A stretch of 64,000 nt of DNA from the NCBI RefSeq assembly GCF_001028665.1, contig NZ_CP011504.1:1612001-1676000 (forward strand). Direction: 5' to 3'. The notes under the pieces are model-generated. The model did not search any database. It was not told where the DNA came from and was given only the letters and a program-made list of their open reading frames with translations. The stretch comes from Burkholderia pyrrocinia (lineage in GTDB: Bacteria; Pseudomonadota; Gammaproteobacteria; Burkholderiales; Burkholderiaceae). The stretch's first letter is position 1, and each line of letters opens with the position of its first letter. The position numbers and the translations under genes were made by a program. Shown piece by piece: positions 26,837 to 36,098 of the stretch.

Positions 26837-27487
26837 TTACTGGTTGGCGATCTTCAGCACGGGCGCGAGCGCGTCGACCGATGCCGCATGCGTGGCCGCA
26901 CGATGCGACGCGAATGCGAGCGCGAACTCGGCCGCTTGCGCGCCGACCGTCTCGAGCTGTGCGACGACCTTCGGATCCGAGCAGCTATCGGCGTTTTCGA
27001 AACGCGTTTCGAGCGTGTTGACGGTCGCGCCGAACGGCGTCGGCCAGCCGCGCAGCGCATGGACGATCGAACGCAGCGACGTCAGCACGGTGCCGGCCGC
27101 CTGCCAGCCGTACGCGGTGACGATCAGGCCGACCGCGCGGCCGTCGAGATAGGGGCGATCGTCCGCGCGCAGTTCCTCGAGCGTGTCGAGCGCGTTCTTC
27201 ACGAGACCGGAGACGCCGCCGTGATAGCCGGGCGTCGCGATGATGATCGCGTCGGCCTGGCGCACGGTGTCGATCAGTTCGCGCTGCGCGTCGGTCAGCG
27301 TTTTGTGTTCGGGTGCGTAGTGCGGCAGCGTATGCAGGAACGGGCCGTCGAACAGGCGCGTGCGCGCGCCGGCGGCCTGCGCGCCGCGCAGCGCGAACGA
27401 CAGCGCGCGTTCGGTCGACGACGCTGCACGGGTGGTACCGCCGATGCCGACGACGAACGGGCGGCGGTGTTGATCGAATGCAGTCAA
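26837..27487 (-). CDS. NAD(P)H-dependent FMN reductase family protein
   Basis: 216 residues, flavodoxin-like fold. VVGIGGTTRAASSTERAL at the N-terminus is the FMN phosphate loop, and ATPGYHGGVSGLVKNALDTLEEL is the family signature with the conserved YHGGxSGxxKNALD. It would reduce FMN or a quinone-like substrate with NAD(P)H. Close relatives include SsuE-type reductases, but no sulfonate genes are nearby, so I leave the substrate open. It reads away from the candidate small RNA at 27.7 kb. Confidence 0.85.
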   Translation of the reverse strand: MTAFDQHRRPFVVGIGGTTRAASSTERALSFALRGAQAAGARTRLFDGPFLHTLPHYAPEHKTLTDAQRELIDTVRQADAIIIATPGYHGGVSGLVKNALDTLEELRADDRPYLDGRAVGLIVTAYGWQAAGTVLTSLRSIVHALRGWPTPFGATVNTLETRFENADSCSDPKVVAQLETVGAQAAEFALAFASHRAATHAASVDALAPVLKIANQ

Positions 27488-27649
27488 GGGGCGCTCCTCG
27501 GGGATGGCTTGCCCGGCTAAGCACAGGCTTAAAACCAGATGGTAACGACCCCGTCGCCACTCTGAAAACGACTTTTCGTTCTATCGATATGCCGCGCGGC
27601 GGGGGCAATCGTGTGCGCGGTCGCGCAGATCGATAGCAGAAATGCTTGG

Positions 27650-27678
27650 TTGGGACGGTACGCCACGGTCGATAAGAT
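27650..27678 (+). promoter_or_regulatory. Sigma-70-like promoter for a candidate small RNA
   Basis: TTGGGA (27650-27655) and TAAGAT (27673-27678) with a 17-base spacer, in a gap that has no plus-strand gene downstream but does have an intrinsic terminator 40 bases on. Confidence 0.45.
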
Positions 27679-27684
27679 GGGCCC

Positions 27685-27752
27685 GTCTCCTCCATGATGT
27701 CTCTACTGACATGGGTTGGCCCCGCCGCGCGGATGCAGGCGGGGCTTTTTTT
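27685..27752 (+). ncRNA. Candidate small RNA, about 68 nt
   Basis: A promoter-like pair and a strong intrinsic terminator bracket this stretch, which no protein gene explains. Predicted structure by eye: a first stem ATGTC/GACAT with loop TCTACT, flanked by CC/GG, then a linker and the terminator stem. Genes on both sides are on the minus strand. The start point is inferred from the -10 position. I do not recognise a known RNA family. Confidence 0.4.
27719..27752 (+). terminator. Intrinsic terminator on the plus strand
   Basis: GCCCCGCC (27719-27726) pairs with GGCGGGGC (27738-27745), followed by seven T. On the minus strand it is not followed by T, so it cannot serve the neighbouring minus-strand gene. 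It implies a short plus-strand transcript. Confidence 0.75.
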
Positions 27753-27797
27753 CGTCCCGGTCAGGAAAAGGGGCGCGATGCCTGCGGGCGTTGCCGG

Positions 27798-28103
27798 TTA
27801 CTCGAATACCGGCCGGAAGAAGCTGCGTTCGTAGCTGACGATGCAGCGCGTTTCCTCCGCATAGCGGAACGCGGCCTGGCACGCCGGATCGTCCTTCGAG
27901 CGTTCGCGGTAGCGTTCGTACTCGGCGAGGCTCGGGAACGAGAACATCGCGAGCGCGATGTCGTTCGCGCCTTCGGACGGCAGGAAGTAGCCGTGATGCG
28001 TGCCGCCGAATTGCTCGACGAGCGGAATCCACATCTTGCCGTAGGCTTCGAACTGGTCGAGCTTGTACGGATCGATGACGTAGCGAAGGAAGCAGGTGAC
28101 CAT
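27798..28103 (-). CDS. NIPSNAP family protein
   Basis: 101 residues starting MVTCFLRYVIDPY; about 11 in-frame residues upstream do not fit the family. The dimeric alpha/beta-barrel pattern is plain: YVIDPYKLDQFEAYGKMW, then GGTHHGYFLPSEGAND, then FPSLAEYERYRERSKDDP. These proteins are soluble and poorly characterised. No neighbours suggest a substrate. Confidence 0.8.
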   Translation of the reverse strand: MVTCFLRYVIDPYKLDQFEAYGKMWIPLVEQFGGTHHGYFLPSEGANDIALAMFSFPSLAEYERYRERSKDDPACQAAFRYAEETRCIVSYERSFFRPVFE

Positions 28104-28389
28104 GAGCGCTCGCGGTGCGGTGAGGTGAGGGAACATCGAGTCTGGATCGCGTCGCCGCAGGTGTCAACGGAGTGCGCGCGGGGTGTCGATGCCGTCGCGG
28201 GATTCGTTGCTTGCGCGGACAACGATCGGCGCACTTTCATGCGTTCGCAACGATATCGGCAGAGCAGCGGCACGCAACGTTGCGACCGTTTTTCCCGCGC
28301 ACATCTCCCCAAACTTTTACGACATTTTTTCTTGCGACGCCCACCGGCACGCTCCTAGACTTCGGGCATCCCAACCACGGAGCACTGCG

Positions 28390-29178
28390 ATGTCGATACC
28401 CTGGAACGCGATTGCCGAACGTCTCCCTGCTGCGCCGCCTTCGGTGTGCGCCGACCGGGTGTTCGTACGGCGTTTCGATCCGGCAGTCGACAGCTACGCG
28501 CAACTCACGCCGATGCTGCATCGCGCATTCGCGCGGCTCGGCGCGATGGGGCTCAACTGTACGTGCGTCGATCAGGACGAAGACGTCACGCGCCGCCGCG
28601 CGGAAGCGGGCGAGTGCTACGTCGCCGTGTGCGGCGGGCGCGTCGTCGGCACGGCCACGCTGTATGGGACCGATCAGTCTTCGGCCTGCTCGCTGTACCG
28701 GCGGGAAGGCGTCGCGAGCGTGCGGCAGGTAGCCGTGGATCCCGATTGCCAGAGCCGCGGGATCGGCGCCTTGCTGCTGTCGTTCGCCGAGCAGTGGGCC
28801 GCGTTGCGCGGTTATACGCTGCTCGCGCTGGATACGCCGCATCCTGCATCGCATCTGCTGGCGTTCTACGGCGCGCAGGGTTTTGCGGTCGTCGACGTGA
28901 TGCGCTTCGCCGGCAAGCGCTACGACAGCGCGATCCTCTGCAAGCGGCCTGTCGCGCAAATCGTGCGCCGCGCGTCGCCGGCGTCGCGGCTGGCCGCGCG
29001 TGTGGCGGCCGTGCGGCGTCTGACGCATGCGTTGCCGGCGCGCGTTGCGGCAGTGGCACGGCGCGACCTGCGCGTGCGCCGTGGCGCGGGATGGGCGGCG
29101 CGACGCGCGGCCGGCGCCGCGAGCTGCCGTTCGTCGCCATGGCGGCCGCGTCAGCATGGGCGCTACACGTTCGGCTGA
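28390..29178 (+). CDS. GNAT acetyltransferase with long basic C-terminal tail
   Basis: 262 residues starting MSIPWNAIAER, with GGAG eight bases before the ATG. Residues about 20-180 are a GNAT acetyltransferase domain: VGTATLYG, then VRQVAVDPDCQSRGIGALLL with the acetyl-CoA loop Q-S-R-G-I-G, then FYGAQGF. The remaining ~80 residues are dominated by Arg and Ala, very unlike the domain, and look like out-of-frame sequence or a basic tail. Substrate unknown. Confidence 0.75.
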   Translation: MSIPWNAIAERLPAAPPSVCADRVFVRRFDPAVDSYAQLTPMLHRAFARLGAMGLNCTCVDQDEDVTRRRAEAGECYVAVCGGRVVGTATLYGTDQSSACSLYRREGVASVRQVAVDPDCQSRGIGALLLSFAEQWAALRGYTLLALDTPHPASHLLAFYGAQGFAVVDVMRFAGKRYDSAILCKRPVAQIVRRASPASRLAARVAAVRRLTHALPARVAAVARRDLRVRRGAGWAARRAAGAASCRSSPWRPRQHGRYTFG

Positions 29179-29526
29179 GCGCCGCGCACTGGCTCCTTTT
29201 CCTGGTTTTACCGCGTAAACGTCGCGTGAGCGGAGTGTGGCGCTTCCGCTCGTGTACGGCCCATGAGACACCCCCGCCGCGCCGCGGCGAAACCGATGTT
29301 TACGCGCTTTTTGTGCTCTGCCGCGATGCTTGGCCGCGATCTTCACGCGAACCTTCACAAGATGGTCCAAGTGGAAACGGATGCTGCACGACCGTGCGCG
29401 CGACGGTGTCGGCCTGCGAAACGCGATGCCTGACGCCGTCACGACGGCTCGTCGCAGTCATGCGTTGCGACCATCGAAAGAAACAGGCGCGCCGGATAAA
29501 CGCCGCATAAAGACGGGCCCGTCGCG
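29179..29526. other. Intergenic region between convergent genes, nothing recognised
   Basis: About 350 bases between the convergent GNAT and DUF3999 genes. No gene, repeat or clear terminator was recognised. Confidence 0.4.
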
Positions 29527-30885
29527 TCACTCTTCGCGGTTGCGCGACTCGCCGCCGCCTTTCGCGAGCCGCCAGGCAATCGTGCCGAGCACGCCGACCG
29601 CGACGACCAGCGCGCCCCACAGCACGTAGCGGCGCGTCGCGTCCGTATCGGCAGCCGGCCCCGGCGCGCCCGCCGAAACCGGCAGCGCAGCACCGACGCG
29701 CGCGGGCCGCACTTCGGGCGCCATGCCGACCAGCAGCGCGTCGCGGCTCACGGCCGACGACACGAGCGTCGCGTCGCCGACGCCGAGCGTAAACGGCGGC
29801 GTACCGCGCGCGACGAAGGTCAGCGCGGCCGGATGCCAGCCGATCGCGACCGCCGGCTGCCCGGTGCCGAATCCGCCGTTGCGCGTGTCGACGACGATCC
29901 GCCACGCGCGATCCGTATTCGCCGCGAACTCGAGCGGCGGATTGCGCTGCTCGCCTGCCTTGCCCTGCAGCCGGAACAGCACGGCGCCCGCGACGTCGCG
30001 CCACGGCGCCTGCGCGTCGGCGCGGCTTTGCAGCGTCGCACGCGCGACGGTGTTCGGCTGAGGCAGGTCGATGCGCACGCGGTCGACCGGATACGCGCCG
30101 TCGGTGTCGAACAGATACTCGCCGGGCGTACCGCCGGCTCGCACGCGCGCGGCGTCGCGCCATTGGCGCGGCACGGATGCGGTGTCCGTCCCGCGCGCGT
30201 CGCGCGGATGCGTCTCGACGTCGATCGACGCAATCGCGGGCGCGCCGTCGAGCCAGTCCAGCCGCAGGTAGCGCGGCGCCGCACCTTCGAGCGCGATGCG
30301 CTCCTGCATCAGCATGTCGTCGCCGCGGCCGACCTTCAGCAACTGCGTGCTGCCGAGCGAGCGCCAGCTGCGCAGGTCGTCGCTGGCGTCGACGGCGACA
30401 CGCCCCTGGTAGGTGTCGTCGCCCACGTGCACGAGCAGCGCGTCGATGTCGCCGTCCGCACGCGACAGGTCGACGAGATCCGCGCCGCGCTTTGCCGGCG
30501 ACGGCGTGGCGACGGCCGCGCGCAGCGAGCCGTCCGGGCCGACCGTCACGCCGAGCGGCGCGTTGCCGTTATCGGCGCGCACCGGCGGCAGCGGAAACCA
30601 GTGCACCGGCGTGCGCGACGGAGGCACGGCGGGCGTGGCCGCCGCGGGCGCGTCGAGCGAATACGGAACCGGCTCGCCCGCGCCGTTGAAGACGCGCACG
30701 TCGCCGAGATCGTCGCGCCGGCTGGCCGCATACACGGGCTGCGGCACGGTGAGCTGGTAATACGCGGCGCTGCCGTCGAGGTCGAGCGAGAAGCGCTGCG
30801 CGACGCGCCCGGCGCCCGGCGTGCCGTCGGCGGCCGCGAACGACGCGAGCAGGCTCAGTCCGAGCAGGGCTGCGAGTCGTTTCAT
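29527..30885 (-). CDS. DUF3999 family membrane-anchored periplasmic protein
   Basis: 452 residues starting MKRLAALLGLSLL, a signal peptide cleaved after about residue 25 (AAADG). The periplasmic part is a series of beta-rich modules (residues 35-400), and a single membrane helix near 420-440 (YVLWGALVVAVGVLGTIAW) precedes a short charged cytoplasmic tail. This is the DUF3999 layout. The ATG overlaps the DUF2339 stop as ATGA, so the two are translationally coupled and probably form a complex. Function unknown. Confidence 0.85.
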   Translation of the reverse strand: MKRLAALLGLSLLASFAAADGTPGAGRVAQRFSLDLDGSAAYYQLTVPQPVYAASRRDDLGDVRVFNGAGEPVPYSLDAPAAATPAVPPSRTPVHWFPLPPVRADNGNAPLGVTVGPDGSLRAAVATPSPAKRGADLVDLSRADGDIDALLVHVGDDTYQGRVAVDASDDLRSWRSLGSTQLLKVGRGDDMLMQERIALEGAAPRYLRLDWLDGAPAIASIDVETHPRDARGTDTASVPRQWRDAARVRAGGTPGEYLFDTDGAYPVDRVRIDLPQPNTVARATLQSRADAQAPWRDVAGAVLFRLQGKAGEQRNPPLEFAANTDRAWRIVVDTRNGGFGTGQPAVAIGWHPAALTFVARGTPPFTLGVGDATLVSSAVSRDALLVGMAPEVRPARVGAALPVSAGAPGPAADTDATRRYVLWGALVVAVGVLGTIAWRLAKGGGESRNREE

Positions 30886-33800
30886 TGCGGGTCGTCCTGG
30901 TGGACCGCGGCCTTCGGCGGCAGCGGCGAGAAATAGCCGATCAACAGCAGCAGCACGCCGATGCCGATGAACGACACGATGCGCTCGATGCCGGTCACGT
31001 GCGACAGGTCGAACAGGAACAGCTTGACGACCGTGAGCGCGAGCAGCGCGGCGCCGACGAACCACAGCGGCCTCAGCCCGCGGCGCGTGGCCCAGATCGT
31101 TGTCGCGAGCGCGCAGACCGTCCAGTACACGGACACCGACGCCTGCACGAGCGTCGATTCGGCCATCGCGCCGAATTCGTACGGCACGCCGGCCCAGTGA
31201 TGCAGCGTGCGCAGCAAGATCGCGTTCAGCCACAGGAACGCAGTCGCACCGGCCGCGCCCAGCAGTTCGACGCGATACTTCCCGAACGACCAGCCGAGCT
31301 TGCGCGCGCGCACGAACCACGACGCGGCGAGCGCATAGACGACCGCGAGCACGAGATCGAGCGGATTGAAGAGCGGCACGCGCGCCCAGCTTCCGCCGTC
31401 CTGCGTGAAGTTCGCGTAGAAGGTCCACACCCACATCACGACGATCAGCGGCAGCGACGCGAGCGCACACGCGCGGGCGATCCCGTCGCGACGCGTCAGC
31501 CACATCCCGGCGAACGCGAACAGGCTCCAGCCGACCATGAACACCTGCTGGATGCCGAACGACGACAGCGCGGTGTCGATGCCGTAGACCATGTGGAAGC
31601 GCTGATGCAGCGTGCGCAGCATCAGCGCGTTGAACCACAGGAATACGGTTGCGATCGCAACATAGTCGACGACGCGCGGATGCCATGCGATGCCGAGCGT
31701 CTTCAGGCGGCGCAGCCACGCGGCGAACGCGACGAAGACGAGGAACTGCGCGATGTCGAGCGGATTGAGCAGCGGCAGCCAGAAGAGCGGCGATGCGTCG
31801 CCGTCGCTCGTCACGCTGGCGATGCTCCACAGCCACAGCAGCGCGGCGAGCGGCGCCGCACCCCATACCTGGTAAGCGCGCGGGAACGCCGCGACGGGCC
31901 AGCGCAGGCGCGAGCCGGGGCCCGATACGAGCAGGAGCAGCGCACCGAAACCATACGCCCACGCGCTCCAGCTCCATGCGCCTTCGGGCACGAATGCGCG
32001 CAGGCGCCAGAACCCTTCGAGCGACAGCAGCCCGCACAGCGTCCAGAACATCAGCGAATGCAGCGGTGCGATCACGCCTGCGGCGATGGATTGGCCGATG
32101 CCGGGCGCGGCACCCTGCGCGGCATCGGCGCTTGCCGGTCCGCGCGACTGGCGCCACAGCAGCGCAAGACCCGCGCCGACGGCGACGGGCCACGCGAACG
32201 CGCCGAGGCCCGACAGCGGCGCTTCGTACGCATCGAACGCGCGCAACGCGAGCAGCGCCAGCACCGGCGTCAGCGCGAGTGCGGGCCATTCGGCGAGCGG
32301 CCATGCGAGCCGGCGGCGCGCGACGTGCGCGAGCCACGCGGTGCCGGCCGCGAACAGCGCGGTTGCGTCGACGACGAAGCGGTCGGCATGCAGGTCGACG
32401 TGACGGCTCGCGTAGACGAGGATCTCGTGCAGCCCGCCGCTCACCCACCACAGCAGCCCCCACGCCGCGGCCGCGGCGCCGATCTCGGGCATCCACGCGT
32501 GCCACGCGCGCGCTTCGTCGCGCCCGTGCAGCCACCAGCCGGTGAACAGGCCGGCGAGTGCGATCAGCAGCATCGCGATATACGGGCTGTTGAGCACGGG
32601 CAGCGCGGTTGTGTCGGCCGGCCCGAGCAGGCTCGTGAAGAACGCGCCGGCCGCGGCGACCTGCATCAGCAGGCCGAAGCCGAATGGCAGCAGGCGCTTC
32701 TGGCGCACCCCGAGCCACACGATGGCCGCGCCTTCGATCGCCCATGCGGCGCTGGTTGTCGGGCCCGAGAACGCGAGCGGCACCGCGAGCGTCGCGAAGA
32801 TCACCGCGAGCGCGAGCATCGCTTCGAACAGCAGCGCGAGGCGATCGCGGCGCCGCGCGAGCCACGCTGCGACCGCGACGTAGAACGCCGACAGCGCGAC
32901 GGCGCTCCACGCGAGCCCGAACGGCATGCCCTTCACGAGCGACGCCTGCAGCGCGGTCGCGACGATCGGCGTGCCGAACACGAGCGTGCCGTCGACGTAA
33001 TGCCGTAGCGCGAGCTCGCGTTTCACCGCATACAGCAGCGCGATGCCGACATACATCAGGAAGAACAGGATGAGGAACGGCTCGGTGCTCGCGAACAGCG
33101 CGGGGCGGTAGGCCGTCACGCCCCACGCCGAACCGATCGTGAACGTGAACACGAAGCCGAGCAGGTTCAGCGGGCGCCATGCCTTGAACCACGCAATCGC
33201 GAAGATGCCCGCGTTCAGCAGCGCGTAGTAGCTGAACAGCGCGACATGGTTGCCCTGGCCGGTCGACAGCAGCACCGGCGCGAGAAAGCCGCCCGCGCTG
33301 CCCATGAACGCGAGCGGCAGCGCGTTCTGCTTCACCGCGAGGAACGCACTCAGCGCGCAGACCGCGATCATCAGCGGGAACGCGGCGCCGACGGGCAGCA
33401 GTGCATAAAGCTTGATCGCGGCGAAGATCGTCAGGTACAGGATGCCGACGCCGCCGCCTTGCAGCACGAGGCCGTACGCGGCGCGGCGCGCACGCACGCG
33501 CCAGCCGATCGCGAGCAGCGCGGCCGCGGCGAGCGCGGTGCCCGCGAGGCGGAATTCGATCGGCAGCATGTTGTTGTCGGCCGCGTACTTGAGCAGGAAC
33601 GCGACGCCGAAGAACAGCACGATGATCCCGACGCGCACGACCGTGTTGCCGCCGAGCAGCCAGTCGCGCGCGGCGCTGAACGCACGCTCGGCGATGCCGG
33701 GTTCGCGCGGCGCGGGCGGGGCAGGATGGGCGAGTGTGGCCGGTGCGTTCATCGCGGTGTTGGCGGCAGCGGGAACGGTGGCGGGTGCTGCGGGTGCAGG

Positions 33801-34271
33801 AGCCGGCACCGACGTTGATACCGGCGTGCCCGCGCGCGCGGCGGCCGCGATTGCGGGTTGCGCAGGTGATGTCGATGGCGTTGCCGAAGCAGGGGGCGAC
33901 TGCGGAGCCGACAGGGCGCCGGCCGCAGTGGACGAAGGCGTTTGCGCGGCGCTGCCGGCAGCGACCGCACCGGCTTTCGCGCCGGCGAGCTGGCCGCGCA
34001 GCGAATCGAGTTCGCGCGTGAGCGTTTCGACGGTTGCTTCGAGGCGCGCGACGCGATCCGCGAGCGGCGCGGGCGTGGGGGGCGGCGTCGCGGGCATCGC
34101 GAATGCGTCGGGCGTGGCGCTGTTGTTCGTGAGTTTGCGCTGCCGCAGCGCATGACCGATGCAGAACCCGACGACGGCGCCGAGCAGCGAGCCGTTCGCG
34201 GCCGAGAAATCCCCGATCAATGCGGCGATGCCGCCTACAATGAAACCGATTACGGCGAATGCCCAGTTCAA
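30882..34271 (-). CDS. DUF2339 polytopic inner-membrane protein
   Basis: About 1129 residues. I place the start at TTG 34269-34271 (reading M-N-W-A-F-A-V), because GAGAGGGAG stands about 8 bases before it and the part upstream in the same frame is Arg-rich junk. It begins with two membrane helices, then a coiled coil (VARLEATVETLTRELDSLRGQL) and a Pro/Ala linker to about residue 190, then some two dozen membrane helices to the end. This is the DUF2339 architecture. Role unknown; proposals for the family involve envelope polymers, but nothing here proves that. Coupled to the DUF3999 gene. Confidence 0.85.
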   Translation of the reverse strand: MNWAFAVIGFIVGGIAALIGDFSAANGSLLGAVVGFCIGHALRQRKLTNNSATPDAFAMPATPPPTPAPLADRVARLEATVETLTRELDSLRGQLAGAKAGAVAAGSAAQTPSSTAAGALSAPQSPPASATPSTSPAQPAIAAAARAGTPVSTSVPAPAPAAPATVPAAANTAMNAPATLAHPAPPAPREPGIAERAFSAARDWLLGGNTVVRVGIIVLFFGVAFLLKYAADNNMLPIEFRLAGTALAAAALLAIGWRVRARRAAYGLVLQGGGVGILYLTIFAAIKLYALLPVGAAFPLMIAVCALSAFLAVKQNALPLAFMGSAGGFLAPVLLSTGQGNHVALFSYYALLNAGIFAIAWFKAWRPLNLLGFVFTFTIGSAWGVTAYRPALFASTEPFLILFFLMYVGIALLYAVKRELALRHYVDGTLVFGTPIVATALQASLVKGMPFGLAWSAVALSAFYVAVAAWLARRRDRLALLFEAMLALAVIFATLAVPLAFSGPTTSAAWAIEGAAIVWLGVRQKRLLPFGFGLLMQVAAAGAFFTSLLGPADTTALPVLNSPYIAMLLIALAGLFTGWWLHGRDEARAWHAWMPEIGAAAAAWGLLWWVSGGLHEILVYASRHVDLHADRFVVDATALFAAGTAWLAHVARRRLAWPLAEWPALALTPVLALLALRAFDAYEAPLSGLGAFAWPVAVGAGLALLWRQSRGPASADAAQGAAPGIGQSIAAGVIAPLHSLMFWTLCGLLSLEGFWRLRAFVPEGAWSWSAWAYGFGALLLLVSGPGSRLRWPVAAFPRAYQVWGAAPLAALLWLWSIASVTSDGDASPLFWLPLLNPLDIAQFLVFVAFAAWLRRLKTLGIAWHPRVVDYVAIATVFLWFNALMLRTLHQRFHMVYGIDTALSSFGIQQVFMVGWSLFAFAGMWLTRRDGIARACALASLPLIVVMWVWTFYANFTQDGGSWARVPLFNPLDLVLAVVYALAASWFVRARKLGWSFGKYRVELLGAAGATAFLWLNAILLRTLHHWAGVPYEFGAMAESTLVQASVSVYWTVCALATTIWATRRGLRPLWFVGAALLALTVVKLFLFDLSHVTGIERIVSFIGIGVLLLLIGYFSPLPPKAAVHQDDPQ

Positions 34272-34928
34272 CGCCTTACTCCCTCTCGTATCGTTATCGT
34301 CCTTCGATCGCGGCTCGCACCGGATCGAGGCGGGTTCAGCACGGCCGGCAGGCGAACCGGCAAGTGCGCGCCGTTGGCGGACCGTCGTGCGCAAGGCGCG
34401 CGGCAACGGCGCGATCGGCGTGTTTGCAGGCAATGTATCACAGCGGTCATGCGGGATTTTCTGGGTTGCGGGCGGGCCGCGATGCATGGCTGATTCCCGT
34501 TCATGGCGATCGCGCGGCGCGGCCTTTTTTGTACGGTCATGCTTTTTGCGGAGGGCCGACAGGCGCGGCGAGACGGGCGCTCGACGTGCATTGATCAGAC
34601 GACATTCGCGACACCGGCTGATCGGACGCGGAATTGTCGCAAAACGACGCGCGCCCGATGCGAGTTGGCGCAAAACATCATGCGATGCGCGCCGCGCTGC
34701 TGCGCACAAGTCCCGCGTGCGACGCCCGTCGTTATTGGGTGTGCGCGTATTGCGCTGCCGCAATCGGATGTCGCCGCGTGCCGCGGCCCGCCAGGCGGGG
34801 CTGGAGGCCGTGTCGTATTTGCGCAAGCGTTTGTCGTAATTCGTCGGCAGGTCGGGGTTTTTTCTGGCAACTATGTAGGCACGTTGAGTGACACGCGTGA
34901 GTCCCCGCTACACGAGGAGAAGGTTTCG
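34272..34928. other. Intergenic region before the choline importer operon
   Basis: About 650 bases between divergent genes with no supported gene; several Arg-rich readings are shadows. It must hold promoters for the DUF2339/DUF3999 pair and for the importer. Two related 15-base elements (34634-34679) are listed separately. Confidence 0.5.
34634..34679 (+). promoter_or_regulatory. Two direct repeats, candidate regulator sites of choline importer
   Basis: TTGTCGCAAAACGAC (34634-34648) and TTGGCGCAAAACATC (34665-34679) agree at 12 of 15 positions and are offset by 31 bases, three helical turns. The first also contains the dyad GTCG/CGAC. The nearest downstream gene is the importer ATPase, 250 bases on. 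An AraC-family regulator such as the one inside this operon is the obvious candidate. Confidence 0.45.
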
Positions 34929-36098
34929 ATGGATGCCCCCAAGGTCGTAGTCGAAGGTCTGTGCAAGGTATTTGGAAGTAACCCCCAGCAGGCGCTCGAC
35001 ATGCTCGCCGCCGGTGCGACGAAGGATGACGTGCTCAAGCGCACCGGCCAGGTCGTCGGCGTGCACAACGTCTCCTTCGATGTGCAGGAAGGCGAAATTT
35101 TCGTGCTGATGGGCCTGTCCGGCTCCGGCAAATCCACGCTGATCCGCCTCGTGAACCGCCTCGTCGACCCGAGCGCGGGCAAAGTGATGATCGACGGGCT
35201 CGACGTTGCGTCGGCGCGCCGCTCGGCGCTCACCGCGCTGCGCCGCAAGGACATGAGCATGGTGTTCCAGTCGTTCGCGCTGATGCCGCATCGCACCGTG
35301 GTGTCGAACGCCGCGTTCGGCCTCGAGGTCGGGGGTGTCGGGAAGAAGGAACGCGAACGGCGCGCGATGGAGGTGCTCGAGCAGGTTGGCCTCGCACCGT
35401 TTTCGCACAAGCTGCCGTCCGAGCTGTCGGGCGGCATGCAGCAACGCGTCGGCCTCGCCCGCGCGCTGGCCGTGAACCCGTCGCTGATGATCATGGACGA
35501 GGCGTTCTCCGCGCTCGATCCGCTGAAGCGCAGGGAAATGCAGGACGTGCTGCTGCAGCTCCAGAAGGAGCAGCGCCGCACGATCATGTTCGTGTCGCAC
35601 GATCTCGAGGAAGCGCTGCGCATCGGCAACCGCATCGCGATCATGGAAGGCGGCCGGCTCGTGCAGGTCGGTACGCCGCAGGACATCATCGCGAACCCGG
35701 CCGACGACTACGTGCGCGCGTTCTTCGACGGCATCGACACGAGCCGCTACCTCACTGCCGGCGACCTGATGCAGACGGGTGCCGTGCCGACCATGTCGAA
35801 GTGCGATGCCGCGAACGTCGCGGCGACGCTGAACGGCAGCGCCGAATACGCGTTCGTGCTCGACGCCCAACGCAAGATCCGCGGCTTCGTCACGCGCGAT
35901 GCGATCGGTCAGGACACGCCGTCCGTGCGGCCGGTCGAGAGCATCCGGCGCGATGCGTCGCTCGAACATGTCGTCGCGCGCGTGGTCGCGAGCCCGAATG
36001 CACTGCCCGTCGTCGACGACGACGGCTGCTACTGCGGTTCGGTCGATCGTGCGCTCATCCTGAAGGCCATCACGCGTTCGCGAGGTTCCCATGTCTGA
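34929..36098 (+). CDS. choV: Choline/betaine ABC transporter ATP-binding protein
   Basis: 389 residues starting MDAPKVVVEG, with GAGGAGAAGG before it. P-loop GLSGSGKST at 62-70, Q-loop VFQSFALMPH, ABC signature LSGGMQQR, Walker B IMDEAFSALD, and a C-terminal pair of CBS-like modules (from about 285) as in ProV-type quaternary amine importers. It energises uptake of choline or glycine betaine. The next gene overlaps its end by eight bases. proV is the other usual name; I prefer choline because of the binding protein downstream. Confidence 0.9.
   Translation: MDAPKVVVEGLCKVFGSNPQQALDMLAAGATKDDVLKRTGQVVGVHNVSFDVQEGEIFVLMGLSGSGKSTLIRLVNRLVDPSAGKVMIDGLDVASARRSALTALRRKDMSMVFQSFALMPHRTVVSNAAFGLEVGGVGKKERERRAMEVLEQVGLAPFSHKLPSELSGGMQQRVGLARALAVNPSLMIMDEAFSALDPLKRREMQDVLLQLQKEQRRTIMFVSHDLEEALRIGNRIAIMEGGRLVQVGTPQDIIANPADDYVRAFFDGIDTSRYLTAGDLMQTGAVPTMSKCDAANVAATLNGSAEYAFVLDAQRKIRGFVTRDAIGQDTPSVRPVESIRRDASLEHVVARVVASPNALPVVDDDGCYCGSVDRALILKAITRSRGSHV

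Noticed and set aside
30885..33008. A 707-residue plus-strand frame opposite the DUF2339 gene
   Set aside because: Rich in Arg, Glu, His and Gln, no recognisable domain, and antisense to a gene with clear membrane helices; typical shadow of a GC-rich membrane-protein gene.
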